The translations under genes and the position numbers were made by a program. Positions 36,142 to 44,364 of a stretch of 45,557 nt of DNA are shown piece after piece. The notes under the pieces were generated by a model. The model saw nothing but the letters and a program-made list of their open reading frames with translations. It did no database searches and had not been told where the DNA came from. Source of the DNA: Prosthecochloris sp. (lineage in GTDB: Bacteria > Bacteroidota > Chlorobiia > Chlorobiales > Chlorobiaceae); contig JADMLA020000046.1 in NCBI GenBank assembly GCA_015482705.2, forward strand, positions 1 through 45,557, in the 5' to 3' direction. Each line of letters opens with the position of its first letter. Within the stretch, counting starts at the first letter, position 1.

Positions 36142-36687
36142 TTTCTACATCGATTACGAAGACCAGCAGGTTTTACAGCTTATAGGTGCCGGTCAGACCA
36201 TTACCAAAAATGCTGCGAAGTCAACTTCCAAAGGCTTTGAGATAGAGCTGGCAGCGAAACCGGTCCAGGGGCTCGAGCTGATAGCCAACTAAGGTTATAC
36301 GGGCGCTGCTTTCGACGAATATCGCGATCCGGCAGCCGGCACGGTCTATGAGGATAATAAGGTTTTGATGGTTCCCGAGCATGATTATCTGCTCGCAGCT
36401 CGATACAGGTATGTACTGAATCCGTCCCTGACGCTTTTCAGTCGTGTCGAGTTGCACGGCGTAGGGGAGATATACTGGGATTATGCGAACAGTGAGAAGC
36501 AGGGCTCCTATGAGTTGGTCAACGCACGTGTCGTGCCGAGTTCGAACATTTCGATGTGTATTTCTGGGTGAAGAACCTGTTCGAGCAGGAGTACGAAGCG
36601 ATAGCGTTTGAATTTCCGGTGTTGGGCTGGGTAGCTCAGCCCGGTGATCCCAGAACGATGGGTTTCACCTTGAACGGCAGGTTCTGA
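36137..36687 (+). pseudogene. TonB-dependent receptor, C-terminal remnant
   Basis: The segment encodes the last ~180 residues of a receptor barrel: AVFYIDYEDQQVL, then KGFEIELAAKPVQGLELIAN, a TAA at 36290-36292, then in the same frame GYTGAAFDEYRDP through QGSYELVNAR. A frameshift near 36530-36540 leads to HFDVYFWVKNLFEQEYEAIA, ending TMGFTLNGRF and a stop at 36685-36687. The signal peptide, plug and most of the barrel are missing; the left end abuts the 270-bp repeat. It is not from the same receptor as the tail at 35872-35907, since each has its own C-terminus. It is non-functional and marks past rearrangement. Confidence 0.85.
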
Positions 36688-36711
36688 CGGGCTCTTCTAT
36701 TCTATTAATTA

Positions 36712-36835
36712 TCGTGAGCGCCTTGAGTACGAGGCGGACGGAGTGCAGATGCCTGGCGCACATCGAGTACATGAGGATTTCGAGCCCCGACCAACGAAGT
36801 TTCAAGGCGAGTAACAAATCAATTGAGGTGACCTG
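36712..36835. repeat. Intergenic repeat, copy B
   Basis: Matches 9887-10032 (copy A) over its whole length apart from the hairpin-bearing middle. It lies 25 bases beyond the receptor remnant, while copy A lies just before a receptor. It probably belongs to a dispersed non-coding family in this genome. Confidence 0.65.
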
Positions 36836-36929
36836 AAAAAGTCGGGGGTGAAACAATGTCGTGCTCATCTGGTCTCGAAGACGTCATACATGGGATCGGG
36901 GTTTGTGTTTGCCTCCGAGACTCTCGTCA

Positions 36930-38222
36930 TCATTGCCGTCCGTGACGGTGCTCGCGATGGATGAGAAGCGAATGTGAAGGATCGGATTTGTCTGTACGCC
37001 TCCGGAGCTGTTCTGTGACAACGGTACCGGCAAGTATGAGGATACCAAGTGTTGTATAGAGCGTGACGAATCCCCATCGGTCGCCGACAGCGCCGAACAC
37101 CGGAGAAAATGTCAATGGAATAATTATGAACAAGCTGCTGAGGGCGGCAAAACCGGTGCCTGCCTGTTTTCCAGCGCTTACGCTCATTATTTGAGTGTAA
37201 GCCCAGACATGGATGCTGCCCGTCAAGATATTATCCAGAGAAAGAATGACTGCCGCTTGTTCGAGCCCGATCTTCTTTTCGACGGCGCACAGCAGGGTAT
37301 ATGCTGTAAGCATCAGGGCAGTGATGCTGAAGAGACGCAGGAAACTTTTTTCCCCGATCCTCTGGAGCAGCCACCCGCTGAAAATGGTTCCGGCAAGGCC
37401 TGCCGGGTATGCCCACTGCATCATGATGGCTCCCAGAACCCGTGAGTCGAGGCCGAGATCGGTAAAAAGGGGCATGCGCATTTGAAAACTGTTAAAAACA
37501 AAAGCTGTCGGAAGGATGAGTATCGGCAGCAATCTCAGGACCGACGGGGTTTTCAGAAAGGAAAAGGTGCCCATGGTTTCATCGTTCCTGATAGTTGCAT
37601 CCTCAGTTACGGGCGGCAGCTCCCGATGAAGTACGGCCGGGAGACTCAATAACAACACGGTGCAGGATAGAATGAAGCAGACATTCTGCCAGCCGAGCGA
37701 GGTGTGCAGAAAAAGCATGAGCCCGCCACCGAGCATCATACCGGCGAAACGGGCGCCTGACTGGATCGTGTTGCCCCACGCTCGTTCATGGGGATACAGG
37801 ATATCGGTGGCGTAGCCGTCAACGGCAATATCGTTGGTTGCCATAACGATATGGAGCAGCAAAACCAGCAGGTACATCATGTTGAAATGTGTCTCGGGAG
37901 GTGTTTGAGAAAGACACAAAAGAATCACTGCGGCCAACCACTGCAAGGGAACTATCCAGGACCGTCGCCGGCCGATGGAGAGGATGTACAAACGGTCGAT
38001 CCAGGATGCGTACAGGAATTTGAAGGCCCAGGGAAGATGCAGGAGAAAGAGTGCGCCGATGCTTTTGAGCGACATGTTTTGCTGGCGCATTATGACCGGC
38101 AGACTGCCGAATACATAGCCCAGTGACAGTGTCTGACACATATACATGGAGATGAGGAGCCCTGCCTTGGCTGCTGTTGGGTGGCGTAGCGGTTGAGACA
38201 TGGAAAAAAAATTCATGGTCAC
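36930..38222 (-). CDS. MFS permease, RhtX/FptX/YbtX-like siderophore transporter
   Basis: 430 residues from GTG 38222, or 428 from ATG 38216. There are twelve hydrophobic segments. Between the second and third are SWIDRLYILSIGRRRSW, a variant of the MFS signature loop, and later HIVMATNDIAVDGYATDIL, the acidic motif of the AmpG/RhtX branch. RhtX and FptX carry ferric rhizobactin and pyochelin across the inner membrane, and YbtX belongs to the yersiniabactin locus. It starts only ~45 bases after the stop of the receptor gene 38268-40439 on the same strand, so the two form an operon. AmpG-like muropeptide transport is the main alternative, but the receptor neighbour argues for a siderophore role. 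Confidence 0.82.
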   Translation of the reverse strand: MTMNFFSMSQPLRHPTAAKAGLLISMYMCQTLSLGYVFGSLPVIMRQQNMSLKSIGALFLLHLPWAFKFLYASWIDRLYILSIGRRRSWIVPLQWLAAVILLCLSQTPPETHFNMMYLLVLLLHIVMATNDIAVDGYATDILYPHERAWGNTIQSGARFAGMMLGGGLMLFLHTSLGWQNVCFILSCTVLLLSLPAVLHRELPPVTEDATIRNDETMGTFSFLKTPSVLRLLPILILPTAFVFNSFQMRMPLFTDLGLDSRVLGAIMMQWAYPAGLAGTIFSGWLLQRIGEKSFLRLFSITALMLTAYTLLCAVEKKIGLEQAAVILSLDNILTGSIHVWAYTQIMSVSAGKQAGTGFAALSSLFIIIPLTFSPVFGAVGDRWGFVTLYTTLGILILAGTVVTEQLRRRTDKSDPSHSLLIHREHRHGRQ

Positions 38223-38267
38223 GTTAATGGGTTACTTCATTCTAAGCAGAACAGTGGTTCGGAACGT

Positions 38268-40439
38268 TCAGAGGCGGTAGTTCAGCGATATTCCGGCAGT
38301 AAGCGGTTCGCCGTCTTCGGCAATACCCTTCGCTACATTTTCGAAGAGCACGTAATGCCGGTCCAGAAGGTTTTTTGCCCATACATAAAAGTCCAGGTGA
38401 TCGCTTTCCATGCCGAGTTTGAGGTTGAGCAGTTCATAGGAGGAATCTTTGACGGTGTTGGCGTCGTCGAAATAGCGGGTTCCCACGCCGGAGAGTTCTA
38501 TGCGGCTGAACAGATCCCATTGTGCACAAAGCGGTCTTCGGTACTGCAAAGCTACGTGGAACGTATGGTCGGGTACACCGAAGACGTTGTTTCCTTCATA
38601 ATCACAGCCGGTAACCGGATCGCTGTAGCTGTCGTATTCGGCTTCGATCCAACTGAACGAAGTGCTCATGTCCAGCCCCGGCAAGAGAACGGCTTGTGCT
38701 TCGATTTCAAAACCAAGCCGATGGGAAGCGCCGGCATTGCTTATATACGGCTGATTCGTGTCGGCGTCGAACTGGGCGATCTGTTCATCTTCTATATCGG
38801 TATAGAATCCGGCGAGATTAAGGATAAGGCGTCTGTTAAAAAACCTGGTTTTAGCACCGATTTCGTAAAGCCAGCTCTGCTCTTCGTCATAGGTTCCCCT
38901 GTCTCCAAAAACATTGAATCCACCACTTCGATAACCTCCGGCAAAGGTGGCATAGAGCATGCGCTCATCGTTACAATGCCACGCAAGGCTGGTTTTGGGA
39001 GACAGAGCACTGAAGTCGTTATCCAGTGTTGGTGCGATGGTTGTCGTAGTGATCCCTCCCTCCGGCGTGTCGAGGAGGGTAGCGTCCATTTCCGCACGTT
39101 CATATTCGTAGCGGAGTCCAACGGTAAGGTCGAGCTTTTCAAGAAGTGGATATGTTGCCTGGCCGAATACCGCCATCCCCTCGTTGCTGCTTTTTGTGGC
39201 TTTTAACCGTGAACCTGTACCCGGCTGAAATGGATTGGCCGGGTTTTGGGCCATTGCCGGGCGGTAGCAGGTGGTTGCCTTGTTTTCGCTGTCGGCATGA
39301 AAATAGGATAGTCCCGTAAGCCATTGTAATGAATGATCCTGCTTCGGTGAAGCAAGCCGTACTTCTTGCGAAAAGGTTTTTTCGCCCATGACGTATCTCA
39401 TTCGTGTCATGTCCAGCGGACTGAAATCGGTATCGATCATCTCGTCATTGTCGTAATCACGGTATCCAGTAATGGAGGTAAGACGTCCGAATTCCATATC
39501 ATGAGTCACGTTCAGTGAAGATCCCCAGTAACTGTTTTCCGATCTTCCTTCGAAATCGTGGGAGTAATGGTACTTCCTGTCCGCAGCGAACATGCCTTTT
39601 TTGACGAAAGCGTTTCTTTCCGTTCTGCGAAATACAAAAACGCCATCATCGTGCTGCTGACCGTCAATACCGAGCGTGATATCCCATTTGGTGTTCGGCA
39701 GGTATCGCAGTTGCAGCCTGCCGGATTGTCCATCCGTATACCGTCCGTCCTTGCCTGTGCCGTAATCGTTTTCAATGTAGCCGTCACTGGCCGAGACGAG
39801 TCCGGCTATACCGAGGAATAACGTGTTCGCGATAAGAGGTGTACGCAGGTATCCCTTTATTTCCCGAGTATCATAGTCTTCGAGCGAGCCGGCGAGGCAT
39901 ACAGCTGTTTCGTTATCGGGCTTTCTTGTATAAATATTGATGACACCACCCATGGTGTTTCGCCCGTAAAGGGTTCCCTGGGGGCCGCGCAGGATTTCGA
40001 TGCGTTCCACATCGAAGAGTGGAAAATCAAACATATAGGATTTGGAATAGTTGACCCCGTCGACGTAGTAACCGATAGCAGGTTCAGCATTGTGAAGGCT
40101 TTTGATGCCCCGCATGAAGGTCAGGCTGTGCCGGCGGCTGCCGAAATTGTAAAATTCAAGGTTCGGTACGTTATCAGAGAGACTTTCCATATCGGTGATG
40201 CGCGCATCTTCAATAGCTATATCGTCCAGCACGGTGATGCTATTGGGTATATCCTGTACATCCTGTGACTGCTTTTGAGCGGTTACCGTGATTGGGCCAA
40301 GCTGGTGCAGGATCGATGCTTCTGGATTGTCTGTTGCTCGAGATACATGGTACGGCGACAAACCGATAGTGATGACGAGGCAAATCATGAGGGTTCTTTT
40401 CAGAACCTTATCATTGTTTTTTCTGCAGAAAACATTCAT
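38268..40439 (-). CDS. TonB-dependent siderophore receptor, FyuA-like
   Basis: 723 residues from the ATG at 40437-40439, supported by GGAGG eight bases upstream. The signal peptide includes MICLVITIGLSPYHVSRA. The TonB box region is ITVTAQK, followed by DVQDIPNSITVLDDIAIEDA and a plug with FMRGIKSLHNAEPAIGYYVDG and ILRGPQGTLYGRNTMGGVIN. The barrel contains YATFAGGYRSGGFNVFG and WAKNLLDRHYVLFENV and ends ISLNYRL. It sits between an AraC/PchR-type regulator gene (upstream, same strand) and an RhtX/FptX-like permease (downstream), the arrangement of ferric-siderophore uptake loci. It would bind the ferric chelate at the surface and import it with TonB energy. Confidence 0.93.
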   Translation of the reverse strand: MNVFCRKNNDKVLKRTLMICLVITIGLSPYHVSRATDNPEASILHQLGPITVTAQKQSQDVQDIPNSITVLDDIAIEDARITDMESLSDNVPNLEFYNFGSRRHSLTFMRGIKSLHNAEPAIGYYVDGVNYSKSYMFDFPLFDVERIEILRGPQGTLYGRNTMGGVINIYTRKPDNETAVCLAGSLEDYDTREIKGYLRTPLIANTLFLGIAGLVSASDGYIENDYGTGKDGRYTDGQSGRLQLRYLPNTKWDITLGIDGQQHDDGVFVFRRTERNAFVKKGMFAADRKYHYSHDFEGRSENSYWGSSLNVTHDMEFGRLTSITGYRDYDNDEMIDTDFSPLDMTRMRYVMGEKTFSQEVRLASPKQDHSLQWLTGLSYFHADSENKATTCYRPAMAQNPANPFQPGTGSRLKATKSSNEGMAVFGQATYPLLEKLDLTVGLRYEYERAEMDATLLDTPEGGITTTTIAPTLDNDFSALSPKTSLAWHCNDERMLYATFAGGYRSGGFNVFGDRGTYDEEQSWLYEIGAKTRFFNRRLILNLAGFYTDIEDEQIAQFDADTNQPYISNAGASHRLGFEIEAQAVLLPGLDMSTSFSWIEAEYDSYSDPVTGCDYEGNNVFGVPDHTFHVALQYRRPLCAQWDLFSRIELSGVGTRYFDDANTVKDSSYELLNLKLGMESDHLDFYVWAKNLLDRHYVLFENVAKGIAEDGEPLTAGISLNYRL

Positions 40440-40976
40440 TGGGAACTACCTCCATACGCTTGTGGCACTCAATGCCTTGACCGGCTTTGAGTCGTGCCTG
40501 TTTTATGGTATTTATTTTTAATTAATCTTGTTAATCATAAGCTGTCTCGACTCAAATCTTTGCTCCTGGAAGCCCGTTTTTTGCTCCCGCTCGCCTGAAA
40601 TTCGCAAGCAGCATCTTTTAGGACCCGTTTTTGAAAGTTTTCGCAATGAAGGAGCAGGATTGTTTTTTCTTGTTCAGCTGATACGGTAATACGTAGGACT
40701 GTGCCGGAATGGTATTGTTGCCGAGAAGTCAATCTGAAAGGGCGCAATGATTGTTTGCTTTTTCCTGAAGGAGAGGAGGGAGAAAAGGATGAGGAAGAGG
40801 TTGTCTCATTAGTCCTACAATGAATCTTTCTGTAGTCATCCTCGGGGTTGACCCGGGGGTTCATCTTCCAAAGAAAGTCAGTATGGATGCCGCATCAAGT
40901 GCGGCACGACTCTCTATCGGAAACGTATGCATGGTGATCGATAGTCGTGAAGCAGTTCTTTTGAGACAGCCTCGAG
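40440..40976. other. Gene-free stretch upstream of the receptor operon
   Basis: 537 bases lie between the regulator's stop and the receptor's start. They hold the receptor's ribosome-binding site (about 40448-40452, minus strand), an AT-rich promoter-like tract at 40511-40540, and a dispersed repeat at 40815-40910. Several short frames cross it, but none looks like a gene. Confidence 0.5.
40815..40910. repeat. Dispersed palindromic intergenic element
   Basis: It contains CCTCGGGG-ttga-CCCGGGGG (a hairpin with one G-U-type pair) and TGCCGCA-tcaag-TGCGGCA (40888-40906, perfect arms). In translation it gives the familiar spurious VILGVDPGVH peptide known from repeats scattered through many bacterial genomes. 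Only one copy is in the window, so the repeat status rests on that resemblance. Confidence 0.5.
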
Positions 40977-42026
40977 TTATTTGTTCAGGGACAGTTGCCG
41001 GTGGTGTCTCGGGAGGATGCCGAACCTCTTTTTAAAAGCTTTGGTGAACTGACTGACATTTTCATAACCGACTGACCAGGCAACCTGACTGACGTTCATG
41101 TCGGCTTTTCCCAAAAGAAAAAGAGCTTTTTGCATCTTGTGCTCACGCAGATGGCCGAAGACGCTGTTTCCAAAAAGATCGTGGAATCCGGCTTGCAGTT
41201 TGTTTCGGTTCAGGCAGAACCGGTTTTCGAGATCACGGAGGGAGGGGGGAGCTGATAGATCCCGTATGAGCCATTCCCTTGCGGCCCGGATACGTTCTTT
41301 TTCGTTAAGGCTCAGACCGTTCCTGGAATGGCATTTCTCATTTTCAGTCATCAGGTGACCCAACCGCAGGGTGAGCAGTTCCAGGGCCTTGCATTCCAGA
41401 AAAAGCTTTTTCGGCAGTCCCTGAAATCCGTCATTGAAAATGTCCAGCGCGATAGACCAAGTCAAAGGAGCTATAACGCCTTTCGACAGATAACAGTCAT
41501 CGGAATGTTCGGTTAGAACATTCCGGAACGTTGGGGGCATGGCGTCGAGATCGTCACAAACCATTTCGTACAGCCGTTTTGGCGAGATGTGAATATGCAT
41601 GACTTGTATCGGCTGGCTTCCCGAGATTTCTACAATGCCTTTCCTGTCCGGAAAAAAACCGATACCGGAAAGACCGCTGCTTCCTTCGATGCGCTCTGTG
41701 CCGTTACCGTGTAACCTGTGTTTGAGGCAGCCGCTTAGAATAAAGCCGAAGTCGATGAGGGATGGTTTTTTATGGTAGCTGATCGTCATGTTGCGATCGG
41801 GAGGACCTGTCAGGAGGCTGATCCAAAAATCGGAATGCAGTTCTATCTGTTGTAAATCCCAGTCCGTATAATGCTTGGTGTGGGTTCTTTTTCGGTAAAA
41901 TGTCTCCCTGAGATAAAGCTGTTTGTTTTCCTTATGGGTAGTGTTCGATATATGAGGCTTTCCGTTACCTTGATGCTTGTTTGCATGCTTGGTTCGTTGG
42001 ATACGCTGTCTTTTGTACTCCGGCAT
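40977..42026 (-). CDS. AraC family regulator, PchR/YbtA-like
   Basis: 349 residues from the ATG at 42024-42026. The first ~50 residues are basic and atypical, so the real start may be further in, though no better ATG precedes residue 80. The sensing half includes FGFILSGCLKHRLHG and IGFFPDRKGIVEISG. The C-terminal double helix-turn-helix is SLRDLENRFCLNRNKLQAGF plus NVSQVAWSVGYENVSQF, ending KKRFGILP. PchR and YbtA are AraC proteins that bind the ferric siderophore and turn on receptor genes. Its position upstream of a FyuA-like receptor, with ABC genes diverging on the other side, suits such a role. Binding sites were not identified. Confidence 0.88.
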   Translation of the reverse strand: MPEYKRQRIQRTKHANKHQGNGKPHISNTTHKENKQLYLRETFYRKRTHTKHYTDWDLQQIELHSDFWISLLTGPPDRNMTISYHKKPSLIDFGFILSGCLKHRLHGNGTERIEGSSGLSGIGFFPDRKGIVEISGSQPIQVMHIHISPKRLYEMVCDDLDAMPPTFRNVLTEHSDDCYLSKGVIAPLTWSIALDIFNDGFQGLPKKLFLECKALELLTLRLGHLMTENEKCHSRNGLSLNEKERIRAAREWLIRDLSAPPSLRDLENRFCLNRNKLQAGFHDLFGNSVFGHLREHKMQKALFLLGKADMNVSQVAWSVGYENVSQFTKAFKKRFGILPRHHRQLSLNK

Positions 42027-42349
42027 AATTATTTGGTAAAGAAGATGTTCTTCTTGTATGGTTATATCTTATATATACAAAGTATGCATTACGGACAGGT
42101 TATTGAAAAGCAAGACGATTTTTAGTGTAGTGAGATGCCTGCTTGCATGACGCTTCCAAGTCCATGGGATTGTCTGTCGGTCTGGAGATACTATGTTAAA
42201 AAAAAGAGTAATGTCTTTCTATCGGCTATCTTGGATGAATGATCGTTGATATTTCTGAAGATTGTCAGACATGGCGAAGATGATAATAACCGGGTGTTGG
42301 AGGTTCGGAAAAAATCGGACTGGTGATAGCTTTTGAGAATTTTATTTAT

Positions 42350-42370
42350 TTTTATTTTGTCTAAATAAAA
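42350..42370. promoter_or_regulatory. Candidate operator, TTTAGAC-type site 6
   Basis: TTTTATTT (42350-42357) and AAATAAAA (42363-42370) are perfect inverted arms around TGTCT. The complementary strand reads TTTATTTAGACAAAATAAAA, matching sites 1 and 4. It overlaps a plausible -35 (TTGTCT, 42357-42362) with TATATT at 42378-42383, so binding would block the promoter of the hairpin module just downstream. The rest of 42027-42349 is AT-rich and shows no gene. Confidence 0.48.
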
Positions 42371-42384
42371 ATGTTGTTATATTT

Positions 42385-42466
42385 GAATCAACACTGGTTG
42401 TGTTACTACCATTGTTGATTCTCCTTGCTAAAGCCTCTCTGTATGTGCCGCAGAGAGGCTTTTTTA
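42385..42466 (+). ncRNA. Candidate small RNA or attenuator leader with two hairpins
   Basis: Hairpin 1 has GAATCAACA (42385-42393) pairing with TGTTGATTC (42413-42421). Inside it, after one C/T mismatch, TGGT pairs with ACCA around a 9-base loop. Hairpin 2 is an intrinsic terminator (42431-42461 plus T-tract). No protein gene on this strand ends upstream, so the terminator must end a short transcript of its own or attenuate the ABC operon starting at 42577. A candidate promoter and operator sit immediately upstream. The exact 5' end is unknown; a start near 42390 would shorten the first stem. Confidence 0.45.
42431..42466 (+). terminator. Rho-independent terminator
   Basis: AAGCCTCTCTG (42431-42441) pairs with CAGAGAGGCTT (42451-42461), an 11-bp stem with a 9-base loop followed by TTTTAT. 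This is the clearest intrinsic terminator in the window, and it points along the plus strand 110 bases before the ABC operon. Confidence 0.85.
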
Positions 42467-42576
42467 TAAGCTCTTCAGACTTCGAATGTTTTTTGTTTGT
42501 CGGTTGCATGTTGAAACAGAGGTGATTGTCGATAGTTGGTTGTGTGAGATATGAAAACGTTTTATGGAAATAGTAT

Positions 42577-44361
42577 ATGAAGGTTGTTTTTCAGCTTGCC
42601 GAGAGTAAACGAACGCAGATCATCGTATCGGTTGTACTCGCTGCACTCAGTTCGATCCTTTTGATCGTTCCCTATGCGTTGATATACTACATCGTGCAGT
42701 ACTATCTGCAAGAGGGAGAGGGAGCCGTCGCAGAGCCTGTTGCGGGTATTGTCGGATGGGCGCTCTTTGCCATACTGCTCCACTATGTGTTGCGTGTCTC
42801 GGCGTTCGTCTTCAGCCATATCGCGGCCTTCGATCTTTTGTATCATATTCGCTCCCGCCTGGCCGGACATCTCGGTAAACTGCCTATGGGGTACTGGAAC
42901 AGGAAAAATTCAGGAGCGGTTCGCAAGGTGATTCAGGAAGATGTCGAGGCGATAGAAAATTTTATCGCACATCATGTGCCTGATTTCGTATCCGGTCTTG
43001 TGCTGCCGGCGGTAACCCTGGTATTTCTCTACGTGGTTGACTGGCGGCTGGCTCTTGCCGCAACCGTACCGCTACCTTTCGGGCTGGTTCTGGTTTATAC
43101 CTCCATGGGTGGTTTCGGTCTGATCGGAAAAAGGTCGGAGATCATGGAGCGCTATCATACGGCTCTGGAAGAAATGCATTCACGCACGGTCGAGTACGTT
43201 CAGGGGATGCCGGTGATCAAGGTTTTCAATCTGACGGTCGATTCGTTCAATCGCCTCAGAGATTCGGTGACCCTTTACGGTATGCTGGTGACCAGATGGT
43301 CGAAGATCATGACGCCCTTCTGGGCTGGTTTCACCTCGATCGTTCTCGGTGGCGGCGTGTTCATCCTTCCGGTTGCTATTGTACTGTTACAGCAGGGGGA
43401 GGTGGATATTCCCACGATCATCCTTTTTCTGCTTCTGGGTACCGGCTGCCTGGTCGGCCTGGTGAATTTCGTCACCATGGCTTCCAAAGTGATGATGATT
43501 ACCGAAGGGGCAAAGAGAATTCAGGCAATGCTTCAGGAGGAACCGCTTGTTGAACCCGATACTCCTGCCCGACCGTCGGGCCATGATATCGTGGTGGATA
43601 ACATCACGTTTCGATACTCTCCCGATGCAGAGCCGGCGCTGAGTGATATCAGTCTCGACATTGAAGAGGGGAAGTTCGTGGCGCTGGTCGGTCCGAGCGG
43701 TGCCGGCAAGACTACACTGGTGCATCTTCTTGCGCGGATGTGGGAGGTGTCGGACGGCGAAATACGTATAGGCGGCAAGTCCCTTGCCGAACTTGGGTCA
43801 CGGGGTGTGAACGATGCTGTTGGCATGGTGTTTCAGGATGTTCAGATGCTGACTGCGACCGTGAGGGAGAATATCTGCATGGGTCGGCAGGATGTTTCGC
43901 AAGAAGCGCTCGAGAAGGCGGCAAGAGCCGGTGCATGCCACGATTTCATCGAAGCGCTTCCCCGTGGATATGACACGGTTATCGGTGAGGGTGGAGAGGT
44001 TCATCTCTCGGGAGGGGAAAAGCAGCGTATCGCTCTGGCGAGGGTTATTCTGAAAAACCCGCCGATCGTGCTGCTCGACGAGGCGACGTCATATGCCGAT
44101 GCGGAAAACGAGAGCCGTATGCAGCATGCATTTTCTTCTCTGATGCAGGGGCGTACCGTTGTCGTCATCGCACATCGCTTGTCGACGATCATGCATGCCG
44201 ATGAGATCGTTGTTGTAGATAAGGGGCGCATTGTTCAGCGGGGAACGCACGATCAGCTAATCGGTGATGATCGCGGGGTCTACTGCCGGATGTGGAACGC
44301 TCGCCGTAAAGCTCATGACTGGCGGTTTCAGGAAATGGAAAAAGAGACGAAAGGAGTGTGA
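42577..44361 (+). CDS. ABC half-transporter, YbtP/YbtQ-PchH/I-like (first)
   Basis: 594 residues: an N-terminal six-helix ABC exporter-fold domain (SVVLAALSSILLIVPYALIYYIV, then VVDWRLALAATVPLPFGLVLVY, and others) fused to an ATPase. Walker A GPSGAGKTT is near residue 373, the signature LSGGEKQR near 477, Walker B IVLLDEATSY near 497, and the H-loop VIAHRLST. YbtP/YbtQ, IrtA/IrtB and PchH/PchI are fused half-transporters of this kind. They have an exporter fold but are known or thought to serve ferric-siderophore import and iron release. It is followed immediately by a second half-transporter, so a heterodimer is expected. Transcription probably depends on the region at 42340-42470. Confidence 0.9.
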   Translation: MKVVFQLAESKRTQIIVSVVLAALSSILLIVPYALIYYIVQYYLQEGEGAVAEPVAGIVGWALFAILLHYVLRVSAFVFSHIAAFDLLYHIRSRLAGHLGKLPMGYWNRKNSGAVRKVIQEDVEAIENFIAHHVPDFVSGLVLPAVTLVFLYVVDWRLALAATVPLPFGLVLVYTSMGGFGLIGKRSEIMERYHTALEEMHSRTVEYVQGMPVIKVFNLTVDSFNRLRDSVTLYGMLVTRWSKIMTPFWAGFTSIVLGGGVFILPVAIVLLQQGEVDIPTIILFLLLGTGCLVGLVNFVTMASKVMMITEGAKRIQAMLQEEPLVEPDTPARPSGHDIVVDNITFRYSPDAEPALSDISLDIEEGKFVALVGPSGAGKTTLVHLLARMWEVSDGEIRIGGKSLAELGSRGVNDAVGMVFQDVQMLTATVRENICMGRQDVSQEALEKAARAGACHDFIEALPRGYDTVIGEGGEVHLSGGEKQRIALARVILKNPPIVLLDEATSYADAENESRMQHAFSSLMQGRTVVVIAHRLSTIMHADEIVVVDKGRIVQRGTHDQLIGDDRGVYCRMWNARRKAHDWRFQEMEKETKGV

Positions 44362-44364
44362 CGG

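Noticed and set aside
36017..36292. 91-codon ORF apparently joining the repeat to receptor sequence
   Set aside because: The first 40 codons come from the non-coding repeat; only the part after 36137 is receptor sequence, and it is annotated as a pseudogene.
40511..40540. AT-rich tract before the receptor operon as a seventh operator copy
   Set aside because: It shares AT-richness and TTTATTTTTAATTAAT but lacks the TTTAGAC core and symmetry of the other sites.
40820..41035. Plus-strand 71-codon ORF
   Set aside because: Its first half is the known spurious translation of a palindromic intergenic repeat and its second half is antisense to the AraC gene.
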